Assembly (NCBI RefSeq): GCF_026113935.1
Contig: NZ_JAPEUL010000011.1
Span: forward strand, 62,001-126,000
Reading direction: 5' to 3'
Source: Marinomonas rhodophyticola
GTDB lineage: Bacteria > Pseudomonadota > Gammaproteobacteria > Pseudomonadales > Marinomonadaceae
DNA: 64,000 nucleotides
A program made the position numbers and the translations under genes. The notes under the pieces are model-generated. The model saw only the letters and a program-made list of their open reading frames with translations, was not told where the DNA came from and did no database searches. Shown here piece after piece: positions 1 through 8,450 of the stretch (position 1 is the stretch's first letter; each line of letters begins with the position of its first letter).

Positions 1-223
1 GCTTGGGTTTTAAGTCGTTTGTAATATTGGGCTGATTTTTGAGGTAAGCGCCTCGTTCCTCGGTTCATCTGATCTACAAGGAATATGGGTTCCCGCCTTC
101 GAGGCTGTCGCTAAAGGTCGCGAGCGAGTTTTGTAGACCTGTATAAGCCCTAAAACCCCACCCTAGCCCTCCCCTTCAAAGACACAAGGGGAGGGGATAA
201 AACCAGCCTGCTTCTGCCCCGCT
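1..223. other. Intergenic edge region with inverted repeat
   Basis: No gene is visible. Positions 69-78 (TGATCTACAA) and 130-139 (TTGTAGACCT) form an imperfect inverted repeat around a GC-rich core, and a REP-like hairpin follows at 167-195. This looks like interspersed intergenic repeat DNA downstream of the hemin operon, but copy number elsewhere in the genome cannot be judged here. Confidence 0.4.
167..195. repeat. REP-like hairpin, copy 1
   Basis: CCCTCCCCTT (167-176) pairs perfectly with AAGGGGAGGG (186-195) across a 9-nt loop. The same design (C-rich arm, AAAxACAC loop, G-rich arm) recurs twice in tandem at 7510-7600, so this is a dispersed intergenic repeat and may also help terminate the hmu operon. 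Confidence 0.55.
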
Positions 224-1010
224 TTATTGTTTAAATTGCCATTGCGGTAGTTGGGTGTCTGGGTGTGACAGGCGGATTAGGTCTGCTTGGTAGGTGGTTT
301 CTATTTGCTTTCCTTGGGCGAGTTGGCTGGGTTCGCTGTTGAAGGTGATTTTGCCTTGTTCGAGTAGGACAAGCTTGTCGCCGTAGAGTGCGGCTAGGTT
401 GATGTCGTGCAGTATGCAGAGTATGCCTAGGCCTTTTTGGCTGAGTGTTTTTAAAAGTCGCAATATCCGTTGTTGTTGGTGTAGGTCTAGGGCAGAAATG
501 AGCTTCGTCTAACAGCAGGTATTTTGCGGCTTGTGGGTGTTGGTTTGGGTCCGCGTAGATTTGCACTAGGACTCGGGCAAGTTGGATGCGTTGTTGCTCT
601 CCACCGGACAAGCTGGCGTAGATGCGTGTGTCAGTGTCGACCATGCCGACTTCGCTGAGGGTGTCATGTATTAAGCGGTTGGCTTGTTGGTTGGACAAGG
701 TCCACGGTGCGGTCCCTAATGACACCACTTCTTTAACGGTGAGTGTAAAAGGCATGTGTATTTGTTGGGTCAATACTGCGCGTTTTTTGGCTAAGTCAGC
801 CAGAGACCAATCCGCTAGCGGTTTGTCGTCTAGGTTAATGTGTCCCGTGTCGGCTTGAAGCGCCCCAGAGCAGCATTTGAGTAAGGTGGATTTTCCCGCG
901 CCATTTGGTCCCAGTACAATGGTCAGTTGACCCGGTTTGATGGAAAAAGACACCTGATCCAAGAGCGGTTTGCCAGATCGGCTAAGAGACAGTTGGTTGA
1001 CGGTTAACAT
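224..1010 (-). CDS. hmuV: Hemin ABC transporter ATPase HmuV (one-base frameshift)
   Basis: This is the ATPase of the HmuTUV heme importer, powering passage of heme through HmuU at the inner membrane. Walker A GPNGAGKS lies near residue 35, followed by the signature LSGGEQQRIQLARV and Walker B YLLLDEA. The frame then breaks at an AAA run (496-498). The D-loop (SALDLHQQQ) and H-loop (ILHDINLAALY) continue in the next frame to the stop at 224. Removing one A gives a 261-residue protein, normal for HmuV. The start at 1010 is chosen because its ATG overlaps the hmuU stop (TAATG); the ATG at 1046 lies inside hmuU. Either a sequencing indel or a real lesion is possible; the intact downstream half favours the former. 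Confidence 0.85.
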
Positions 1011-2023
1011 TAGTTGGTTGCTCGAATATTTTTTAACAGTAGCCATAAAAAGAACGGCCCGCCGAGTAAGCTGGTGACGAGGCCAACGGGCAGTTCGGCT
1101 GGAATCACTAGGATTCTAGCTAGGGTGTCGGCACTGGTGAGTAAGCTGGCGCCGAGTAAGGCTGAGCAGGGAATGACGATGCGGTTGTCGGCACCAAACA
1201 TCATGCGTATTAAGTGCGGTACCATGAGGCCAATAAAGCCAATTAACCCGGTGAAGGCAACGGTCACGCCAACACATAACGCCACAACGGCAATGAGTTT
1301 GATTTTAAATTTCTCCACATCCAAGCCAAGATAACGGGCTTCTTCTTCTCCTAGTAATAGCAGATTCAGATTTTTAGACTGACGCCACACATAACACAGC
1401 AATGGCAATAAAAGGCTGGCGACAACGGCGACTTGTTCCCATCGTGCGCCGCCAAGGTTGCCCATGGCCCAAAATGTCAGCGCGCGCAATTGTTCATCGT
1501 TGCTCAAGTAGGTCAGTAAGCCGGTGGCGGAACCTGATAGGGCGTTAATGGCAATCCCTGCGAGTAATAGGTGTAATACAGAGACTTGTCCTTTGTGTTT
1601 GGATAATTGAAAAATCAGCCAGCAGGTTAATACGGCCCCAAGAAAGGCCGCACTGCTTTGCATATAAGACTGTGCCCAAAGGGGCAAGTTACCTGAAAAT
1701 GGGTTGAGAACGATCAAGATACCAACAAAGACCGATGCCCCTGAAGAGACGCCCAGTAACCCAGGATCTGCCAATGGGTTGCGGAAGAGGGCTTGCATGA
1801 GCGCGCCAGATACCGCCAAGGCCGCACCAACTAAGATCGCCATGAATAATCTCGGTAGCCGCACTGTGATGAGGATTTGTTTGTCTATGTCGTTCATGGA
1901 CGACAAAAGCATCTCTTTCCAGCCGATAGAATACGCCCCTTGAGTGAGGGCGAATAATCCCACCATGCCTAATACAGTGATCAGCAGGGGATACGGAATA
2001 TGAGAATACGGGGTGTGTTTCAT
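1010..2023 (-). CDS. hmuU: Hemin ABC transporter permease HmuU
   Basis: FecCD-family inner-membrane permease of about 337 residues with roughly nine to ten hydrophobic segments. It forms the heme channel of the HmuTUV importer. Family features visible are the early VRLPRLFMAILVGAALAVSG stretch, the GNPLADP-like RNPLADPGLLGVSSGA motif, and the GLIGFIGLMVPHLIRM coupling region that contacts the ATPase. The ATG at 2023 overlaps the hmuT stop as ATGA, so translation is probably coupled; an ATG at 2032 is possible but would deepen the overlap. It is the only one of the three transporter genes without a frame break. Confidence 0.92.
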   Translation of the reverse strand: MKHTPYSHIPYPLLITVLGMVGLFALTQGAYSIGWKEMLLSSMNDIDKQILITVRLPRLFMAILVGAALAVSGALMQALFRNPLADPGLLGVSSGASVFVGILIVLNPFSGNLPLWAQSYMQSSAAFLGAVLTCWLIFQLSKHKGQVSVLHLLLAGIAINALSGSATGLLTYLSNDEQLRALTFWAMGNLGGARWEQVAVVASLLLPLLCYVWRQSKNLNLLLLGEEEARYLGLDVEKFKIKLIAVVALCVGVTVAFTGLIGFIGLMVPHLIRMMFGADNRIVIPCSALLGASLLTSADTLARILVIPAELPVGLVTSLLGGPFFLWLLLKNIRATN

Positions 2024-2866
2024 GGCGCCCATTCTTGTAGCTGTTGTTGTAGCGATTGGATGGCTTCTGGCGTTCTAGGACCAAGGCCGAGGGCAAGTAA
2101 AGCATCCAACGAGAGCAGGCGTTGATCTTTTCCTGCAGGTGTGGCTAACATGCCAGTGCAGCGCCCAGATGGCTTGTTCGCCTGTGCGACTGAGGCCTTG
2201 TTGGGTGACGACAATGGCGTCTGGCTGAGCCAATAAAATGGCTTCTGGGGTGAGGGTTTTGTAGCCGTCTAACGTGCCCATTGCATTGGTGGCACCTGCT
2301 AATTTAAATAAAGCATCCGGCGCGGTATTGTTGCCTGCCACCATTGGCGCACCACCCATTTGCAAGACAAAAAGCAAGCGTGGTGGTCGTTGTTCATTCC
2401 ATGCTTTGGGTGTGCTTAATGCCTCAAATGCGTGTTCTATTTGTTGAACGAGATGTTTGCCTTTTTCCTCCTGCTGTAAGGCGTTGGCCACTTGAGTGAC
2501 TTTATCTAGTATGCCTTGCTTTGAATCGGGCGCTTCGATGGTGATCAAATGGATGCCGGTGTCTTTTAGTTGTTGCAATACTTTTGCAGGCCCAGTGGCT
2601 GGGGTAATGAGCAAGATATCTGGGCGTACGCTAAGTACGCCTTCTGCGGATAAGGTGCGCTGATAGCCGACTTTAGGCATCTGGTTGGCCGCCTCTGGAT
2701 AGATGCTGCTGGTGTCACTAGCGACCAGTTGAGACTCTGCACCTAACAGATAGACGATTTCGGTGACGGTGCCACCGATGCTGACGACCCGTTGTGTTGC
2801 GTTTGCCCCAGTGGATATCAAGATCACGGATGCCAGTCCCATGAAAAAACGCAGCTTAGCGAACAT
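2020..2866 (-). CDS. hmuT: Hemin-binding periplasmic protein HmuT (one-base frameshift)
   Basis: Periplasmic heme-binding lipocalin-like cluster A substrate-binding protein that hands heme to HmuUV. A signal peptide ends around GANA. The core RVVSIGGTVTEIVYLLG and the SSIYP motif, whose Tyr is the heme ligand in ShuT/PhuT relatives, are present. The frame breaks near 2157, within GEQAIWAL; the other frame continues with GMLATPAGKDQRLLSLD, the conserved C-terminal half, to 2020. Deleting one base gives 281 residues, the family norm. Start 2866 has a clear GGAGG ribosome site eight bases upstream and overlaps the end of hmuS by 43 bases. Confidence 0.85.
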
Positions 2867-3936
2867 AGCTGAGCCTCCTCTGTGTACTGTTGTTTGGTGG
2901 CATGAACAATGTCGCGCCATGAGGTGAGTTCTGGTTGTCCTGGTTTGCGTTTACCAAACAGGGTAATGATGGAATCCCCTTTGGCGCTAAAGGCTTCAAT
3001 GGACGTGATGATGCCATCGCTGCTAGGGCGTTCGATCACCCACGCTTGGGCAATTTGATCGGTTCTTAGGTGAAGGTTGAATGCCGCGTCCAATACATTG
3101 AACCATGGTCCTTGGGTTAAGAGCTTGTGAACCGGACCTGAATAGATTTGGATGCAACCAGGATTGCCAACAAATACCATGATGTCGGCGGCTCTTTCTT
3201 GCGCGAGTGTGAGTACATAGGCAAGGCTATTTGGGATAAGCGGTGTTGCCCATTGTGAGCCAATCAGAGCCAGCGCTTGGGTGCGAGAAAGCCCATGCTT
3301 TTGCAGCATGCCGTGGTATTCGTGTACGTCTTTTAAGTTTGCCCAATCGTCTGCGAAGGCGGCTTGATCAAATGCCGCTGGTGGTTGGTTAATGGGTGTT
3401 TCTTTTAATGGCAAGTATGCAGGAATAACAGGTGACGCATCGCAATATTCTGCTAGCAGAGCGTCCCACTTATCAGCAAGAGTATTGTCTGTTCGATAGA
3501 TCTTATGCACAGCGAGGCCATGTTTGTCGAAAAATTGCAGACTATGGCGGCCTTTTTCCACCACATGAAAACCACTGTGCCATTGGCCAATGAAGAGGCG
3601 TAAGTCGATGGCGTCCGATAGCACTAAGCCGGTTTTTCTAGCCTCAGCAAACTGGAAGCTGTGATATACGCCAGTTGTTTCATGCACGGCTTGGTCGTTA
3701 CGGGTGATGGTCATGACCTCGCCGACATTTTTCAGTTCAGCTAATAAAAGGTGAAAGGGCGCGCGTAGCTGCCATGTATCGATATTTTGTCGGCATGCGA
3801 CGAGGTCGCCTTCGGTGATGCCCAGTTCTTTGGCCAGTTCTCTGGCTCGTAAGGTAGAACCCGATGTGATGGCCGCTTGATAGCGAGAATACGCCGGATG
3901 TTCTGTGTTTGGTCTTATGGCTGTGGTTTGAGGCAT
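2824..3936 (-). CDS. hmuS: Hemin degradation/trafficking protein HmuS (HemS/ChuS family)
   Basis: Cytoplasmic heme-handling protein of 370 residues, the usual length for HemS/ChuS/PhuS. These proteins accept heme from the importer and either degrade it or deliver it to a heme oxygenase. The chain shows the two-fold repeat of the family: GVYHSF...GQWHSGFHVVEKGRHSLQFFD in the first half and GPVHKLLTQGPWFNVLDAAFNLHLR in the second. It lies between the receptor and hmuT in the same direction, with an 82-base gap to the receptor that contains a strong hairpin. The last 20 residues run over the hmuT start and look unlike the family tail, so the exact C-terminus is less certain. Confidence 0.9.
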   Translation of the reverse strand: MPQTTAIRPNTEHPAYSRYQAAITSGSTLRARELAKELGITEGDLVACRQNIDTWQLRAPFHLLLAELKNVGEVMTITRNDQAVHETTGVYHSFQFAEARKTGLVLSDAIDLRLFIGQWHSGFHVVEKGRHSLQFFDKHGLAVHKIYRTDNTLADKWDALLAEYCDASPVIPAYLPLKETPINQPPAAFDQAAFADDWANLKDVHEYHGMLQKHGLSRTQALALIGSQWATPLIPNSLAYVLTLAQERAADIMVFVGNPGCIQIYSGPVHKLLTQGPWFNVLDAAFNLHLRTDQIAQAWVIERPSSDGIITSIEAFSAKGDSIITLFGKRKPGQPELTSWRDIVHATKQQYTEEAQLCSLSCVFSWDWHP

Positions 3937-3969
3937 GTTGATGCTCCGTCTAGCGTTAACTGGTTGGCA

Positions 3970-3999
3970 TAGGTCAAAAATACAATGCTTTTTGACCTA
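3970..3999 (-). terminator. Hairpin between the hemin receptor and hmuS
   Basis: TAGGTCAAAAA (3970-3980) and TTTTTGACCTA (3989-3999) form a perfect 11-bp stem with an 8-nt loop in the receptor-hmuS gap. On the minus strand it sits just after the receptor stop, where it could act as a partial terminator or mRNA-stabilising structure giving more receptor than transporter. There is no separate U-tract beyond the stem. Confidence 0.5.
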
Positions 4000-4018
4000 C
4001 GCTGCGGTGAAAAAAGGC

Positions 4019-6163
4019 TTAGAAAGACAGTGTTGCGTCGATACCAAGGTTACGACCTGCACGGGTGTAACGGTCCAGATTCGTGCTGGTGTTGGTAATG
4101 TTGCGGATGTCATTCCAATTGAGATATTTTTCATTGGTCAGGTTAAACAGCCCCGCGTTAAAGGTGAGGTTGTCCGTGGGTTTGTAATAAGCCGTTAGAT
4201 CAACAAGTTGATAGTCGGATGTGGCGAGCCACTGGTTGCTGCTGGTCAAATCCGATTTTTTCTTGCCAGACGCCCAGGTTAGATTGAGCTTTCCACCCCA
4301 TTGCTCTGAAGGCGCGTCGTAGCCAAGACCCACCACGGCGCTTAGCGGTGATATGCTGTCGAGAGGTTCATTATCCTCTAGGTTATCGCCTTCGGCATAA
4401 GCGACAGCGCCATTGAGTGTCCAGCCGTCATTAAGCGCATCGATACTTTTGGATAGATCTAAAGTGCCTTTAATTTCAGCGCCTTTGATGACGACATGAG
4501 CAAGGTTTTTGTTGGTATATTCCCCTAATCTGTATGTGCTAGAGGTGCCTAAAGAGACCTGCTCGATAAAGTTGGTGTAGTCGTTATAAAAAGCGACCAA
4601 TTCAGCGGTGCCGTAGGTATTTTGAGCTCGAACGCCAGCTTCTACGAACAGACTTTCTTCCGGTTTTAAGTCTGGATTAGGCTTGATTCTATAGGCGCCA
4701 TAAGACGCAGAGTTTTCAAAGTAATAATAAAGCTCGTCTAAATTTGGAGCTCTAAAGCCAGAGCCGGTTTTACCAAAAATACTGTAGGTGTCGTTGATGG
4801 CAAAATCAGCGGAAAGTTGTGCGGTCACAGCCTCGTTTTTATTATCGCCCCATGATTCGATGTATTCGTCGCCCTTGGTGGTGTATTGGTAGTTATCGTA
4901 GCGAATAGCGGGCACAAGAGTGAGCTTGTCTGTCGCTGCCCAGCTGTCTTCTAGATATAAGCCGACAATATTGGCGTCGGCTACGGGTGAAAAACGCGAC
5001 GCGGTGGTGACGCCAGAGACGGTGTTTTTATTGAGATTTTCTAAAGACTTATCGTCGTAATTTATGCCGTAACGAAGTTGATGTGCCTCGATTTGTTTGA
5101 CCCAATCCGCTTTGAAGCTGATACTTTCTTCATCATAAAATCGGTCAACAACGCGATTGCCCGATGTTCTATTCGTAATGTTGGTGGTTTTAGTGTCTTG
5201 GTAATCCAATTGCCATTTTAAGCGATCATAAAGCGTATTAGCTTGGGTGTTTTCATGGAAGAAACCAATGCGGCGGCGGACACTTTTGTCATCTGAGCTT
5301 TGTTGGTCTGTGGCAGAGCTTTCTGAATATAAGTCGGATTCAGTGGTACTGTGGAAGTATTCACCGACCACGCCGATACGGTTGGTGTCGTTTACTTGTA
5401 CTTGTACTTTAGCAAGGACATTGTCTGATCCAGTGTCTGCGGGGTCTACTGATTCTCTTGTTACGCCAACCGTTTGATCAGAGCCTGCATCGCCTTGATG
5501 ATTCTCGTTTTCATGGCCATCGCGATGGGTATACAGCAGTAAGGACTCTACTTTGCCTGTGCGGTTCGCCGTGGTGAGGGTTTGGCTATATTCGTCGGAG
5601 GCGCTTTTGTAGCCTGCTTTTAAGGAAACACTGGTGTCATTACCTTCTGGCGCTAAAAAGCTACTAGGTTCTTTGGTGGTGTATTTTACTACGCCACCCA
5701 GAGCGCCGCTGCCTTCTACTACGTCGCCACCTTTAATAATATCGACAGATTCTAATGAATCCATGTCGACGGTGTTTCGTCCAGTGCGTAAATAGGTGGT
5801 TGTCGGGCCGTATGCATCGGCTTGCGAAACACCATCGACACTGATTTTGACTCGATCGCCATCTAAGCCGCGGATGTTAACACTACTGATACCAAAACGA
5901 GAATCTTGGCTGGCTTCTACCCCTGGTTCATAGCGTACTAGATCGTCTAAATTACGAGTTAATGTTTTTTCAATATCGTCACTTTCGATTTTAGAAACCG
6001 AGCTGCCCAGCTCCGTGGTGGTTTCAGTGAGCGAATCCGCTTCAATGTTGATGGTGCTCAACTGATTTTCTTGAATAGTGGTGTCGGCAGAAAACGCGGG
6101 TGACGCCGCCATGATAGACAAAGCAAGGAAAGATAAGGGAGTAGGAAAAGCCGTTTTTTTCAT
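4019..6163 (-). CDS. TonB-dependent heme/hemoglobin receptor
   Basis: Outer-membrane gated beta-barrel of about 714 residues that imports heme using TonB energy. A signal peptide (KKTAFPTPLSFLALSIMAAS) precedes cleavage near AFSA. The plug carries LDDLVRYEPGVE and NIRGLDGDRVKISVDG. The receptor signature FRAPNLDELY is followed by NPDLKPEES, matching the FRAP/NPNL boxes of heme receptors, and the barrel ends in Phe (DATLSF). No His occurs between FRAP and NPDL, where heme receptors usually have one; Tyr residues are abundant there. Start 6163 has AGAAG upstream; ATG 6175 is an alternative. Fur boxes lie just upstream, and the heme transport genes follow. Confidence 0.9.
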   Translation of the reverse strand: MKKTAFPTPLSFLALSIMAASPAFSADTTIQENQLSTINIEADSLTETTTELGSSVSKIESDDIEKTLTRNLDDLVRYEPGVEASQDSRFGISSVNIRGLDGDRVKISVDGVSQADAYGPTTTYLRTGRNTVDMDSLESVDIIKGGDVVEGSGALGGVVKYTTKEPSSFLAPEGNDTSVSLKAGYKSASDEYSQTLTTANRTGKVESLLLYTHRDGHENENHQGDAGSDQTVGVTRESVDPADTGSDNVLAKVQVQVNDTNRIGVVGEYFHSTTESDLYSESSATDQQSSDDKSVRRRIGFFHENTQANTLYDRLKWQLDYQDTKTTNITNRTSGNRVVDRFYDEESISFKADWVKQIEAHQLRYGINYDDKSLENLNKNTVSGVTTASRFSPVADANIVGLYLEDSWAATDKLTLVPAIRYDNYQYTTKGDEYIESWGDNKNEAVTAQLSADFAINDTYSIFGKTGSGFRAPNLDELYYYFENSASYGAYRIKPNPDLKPEESLFVEAGVRAQNTYGTAELVAFYNDYTNFIEQVSLGTSSTYRLGEYTNKNLAHVVIKGAEIKGTLDLSKSIDALNDGWTLNGAVAYAEGDNLEDNEPLDSISPLSAVVGLGYDAPSEQWGGKLNLTWASGKKKSDLTSSNQWLATSDYQLVDLTAYYKPTDNLTFNAGLFNLTNEKYLNWNDIRNITNTSTNLDRYTRAGRNLGIDATLSF

Positions 6164-6214
6164 GTTTCTTCTCATCAATAAATTAAGTCTTCCCTATGTG
6201 TATGCAATCCTTTA

Positions 6215-6265
6215 TGAGAATGATTATCACAAATATGTTGAATTTAATGAAAATGATTTTCATTA
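6215..6265 (-). promoter_or_regulatory. Two adjacent Fur boxes
   Basis: TGAGAATGATTATCA (6215-6229) and the near-perfect palindrome AATGAAAATGATTTTCATT (6246-6264) match the GATAATGATAATCATTATC Fur consensus. They lie 50-100 bases upstream of the hemin receptor start, as expected for iron repression of the whole hmu operon. The plus-strand nuclease gene starts 120 bases away and could be touched as well. Confidence 0.8.
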
Positions 6266-6385
6266 AGAATTGTTAATGAATGTCTGGTCAACGGGTTGGT
6301 GTTTTAGTGGTATTTATATAGTATTAACGTGCTTATGCACCGCGACCCTAGGATGGGGTTGGCGTTAATAAAAGAAGGATTTGAT

Positions 6386-7432
6386 ATGAATACAAGATCA
6401 GTGGATGATCATGATAGCCCGTGGAAAGAAGCGTTAGAGCAGCGTTTTCCAGAGTTTTTGGCGTTGCTGTTTCCTGATGTTTACGAACAGGTGGACTGGA
6501 GCCAAGGGCGAGAGTTTTTGGATAAAGAGCTCCAGCAGGTTGTTCAGGATGCCGAGCTGGGGCGACGTTATGCCGATAAGCTGGTTAAGGTTTTTGCACG
6601 GGATGGCACAGAAACATGGGTGTTGATTCATGTGGAAGTGCAGGGCGAAGCAGAGCGGGATTTTGCCGAGCGTATGTATGTGTATCACTACAGACTGTTT
6701 GATCGGTATCAGATGGATGTGGTCAGTTTAGGCGTGCTCGCCGATACTAACCGAAACTTTCGGCCCAATAGCTATCATTGGAAGCGCTGGGGCTGTGAGT
6801 TAGACTTTCGTTTTCCCCGTGTAAAACTACTGGATTGGCAAGATCACTGGGCGCAGTTAGAACGCAGTGACAATGTGTTTGCCTTGGTGGTGATGGCGCA
6901 ACTTCGTGCCAAAAGCAGTAAAAGAGCCGAAGAACGACAAGCGTGGAAATTTCAGCTTGTGCAATTAATGTACGAGCGGGGCTATGAACGTGATGTTATA
7001 TTAGAACTGTTCCGGGTTATTGATTGGATGATCCGTTTACCAGACGCGTTGGAACGTCAGTTCTTAGAGTCGGTATATCAACTAGAGGAGTCTAAAAAAA
7101 TGCCTTATGTAACGAGTGCAGAGCGTTTTGGAATTGAGAAAGGAATGCAACAAGGAATGCAACAAGGAATGCAACAAGGAATGCAACAAGGAATGCAACA
7201 AGGAATGCAACAAGGAATGCAACAAGGAATGCAACAAGGAATGCAACAAGGAATGCAACAAGGAATGCAACAAGGTGAGGCTAATATGCTATTGCGTCAG
7301 ATAACAAGAAAATACGGTGTTGATGTGGCTACGGCTTACCGTGATCAGGTTGAGAAAGCTGATACCGACACCCTACTGGAATGGTCCGAACGACTCCTCT
7401 TCGCTGAGAAAATAGAAGATATTTTTCATTGA
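6386..7432 (+). CDS. Rpn/YhgA-like PD-(D/E)XK nuclease family protein with GMQQ repeats
   Basis: A protein of about 348 residues resembling the Rpn (recombination-promoting nuclease, formerly YhgA-like transposase) group. The N-terminal nuclease fold shows ADKLVKVF and, after a beta strand, the IHVEVQGE motif (E-x-Q), then the RMYVYHYRLFDRY helix typical of these proteins. Residues about 253-296 are eleven perfect GMQQ repeats, followed by a short helical tail. The ATG at 6386 has AGAAGGA just upstream; a GTG at 6329 lies in repeat-like DNA. E. coli Rpn proteins cleave DNA; whether this one does is inference. It is a single gene between the Fur region and REP-like repeats. Confidence 0.75.
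   Translation: MNTRSVDDHDSPWKEALEQRFPEFLALLFPDVYEQVDWSQGREFLDKELQQVVQDAELGRRYADKLVKVFARDGTETWVLIHVEVQGEAERDFAERMYVYHYRLFDRYQMDVVSLGVLADTNRNFRPNSYHWKRWGCELDFRFPRVKLLDWQDHWAQLERSDNVFALVVMAQLRAKSSKRAEERQAWKFQLVQLMYERGYERDVILELFRVIDWMIRLPDALERQFLESVYQLEESKKMPYVTSAERFGIEKGMQQGMQQGMQQGMQQGMQQGMQQGMQQGMQQGMQQGMQQGMQQGEANMLLRQITRKYGVDVATAYRDQVEKADTDTLLEWSERLLFAEKIEDIFH
7142..7273 (+). repeat. 12-bp in-frame tandem repeat, 11 perfect copies
   Basis: GGAATGCAACAA is repeated eleven times without a mismatch and encodes GMQQ each time. Because the unit is 12 bp, copy-number change alters linker length but not frame. The absence of any third-position drift points to recent slippage expansion. Confidence 0.97.
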
Positions 7433-7485
7433 TGTTCACATTGTCCCTTCCCCTTATCACTTCCAAGGGGGCTAGGATGGGGTCA

Positions 7486-7610
7486 TGAACTGTAACCCCC
7501 TCCCAACCTCCCCCTTAAAAACACAAGGGGGAGGAGCAGACCTGAACTGTCATTGTCCCACCCAACCTCTCCCTTAAAAACACAAGGGGGAGGGGCAGAT
7601 CTGAACTGTC
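7486..7610. repeat. Two tandem REP-like units
   Basis: Two units of about 57 bp start with TGAACTGT (7486, 7543; a third TGAACTGT begins at 7602). Each contains a C-rich arm, an AAAAACAC loop and a G-rich arm able to form a 9-10 bp hairpin. A related single copy is at 167-195, and the 7441-7485 stretch holds a further degenerate G/C-rich repeat. They fill the gap between the nuclease gene and the convergent nitroreductase gene. Confidence 0.65.
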
Positions 7611-7635
7611 TTCTGTGTCTAATTTGAGGTGGATT

Positions 7636-8293
7636 TTACAATACGGTGACGACGTCTTCTAAGGCGAGGCGAGATTTTGGTAATGTCGCGTTGTAGTCTT
7701 CGTCTTTGTGGTGATAACCGATCGCGAGTGCTACGTCACATTGGTAACCCACGAGCCTCGTTGTGAAATAGCTCGCCAATTAATTCGGCATCCACACCTT
7801 CCATTGGGGTCGAGTCGATGTTGAGACGTGCCAATGTGTGCATTAGGTTACCTAGAGCGATGTAAGCTTGTGCTTTGGTCCATTGTGCTGTGCTGCCGTT
7901 TTCATCTGTGTTTAGTTCGGCAAAGGCGAAGCTACCAAATGCCTGTTCTCTGTTTTCTGGTTTTGTACGGCCATCCATAATGCCTTTGTCGACGACTTTT
8001 GCGTAGTCCTCGCGCTTGTAGTGGGTTTTGTGTGCAAACAGTACGATGTGTGACGCGCTTTTTGCGTGTTTTTGGTTGAACTGGAATTTGTTCGCAAAAG
8101 TATCGTGGAAGCGTTGTTTGGCGGTATCGCTCTCAATCACGATGAACTTCCATGGTTGTGAGTTAATGGAAGAAGGGGATAAGCGCAGTGCTTCGTAGAT
8201 GACTTCTAGATCTGCTTGGGGAATGCGTTTTGCGGCATCGTAGTGTTTTGCTGTGTAGCGTTTTTCTAGGTCGGTAATAATTGGGTGTGCCAT
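7636..8293 (-). CDS. NfsB-type NAD(P)H nitroreductase (one-base frameshift near the end)
   Basis: FMN-dependent oxygen-insensitive nitroreductase of the NfsB/NfnB type. The first 175 residues include the FMN site RLSPSSINSQPWKFIVI and the NxDSTPMEG dimer region. The frame breaks at CC 7756-7757. The next frame reads VGYQCDVALAIGYHHKDEDYNATLPKSR and ends at 7636, exactly the NfsB C-terminus. Removing one base gives 218 residues, the family length. It is divergent from the LysR gene at 8451, which is its probable regulator. Confidence 0.85.
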
Positions 8294-8450
8294 TTTTTGT
8301 TTCCATCATTAGGGTGATGACTCACGCGTGGTGAGTCTTGATGGCGCTATGGTAACGAGACTTTATTAAATGAAAAATAGGGTTTTTATTGAGTTATTAT
8401 CAAAATATATTTGATAATAAGCCCATCATTTTTTCTTTAAGGGTTAGGCT

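Noticed and set aside
7142-7273. Possible CRISPR-like array
   Set aside because: The copies are directly contiguous with no spacers and lie inside a coding frame.
7082-7304. Long open frames on both strands through the 12-bp repeat (HSLL and CNKE repeats)
   Set aside because: They arise because a 12-bp unit is open in several frames; only the GMQQ frame belongs to a gene with conserved sequence on both sides.
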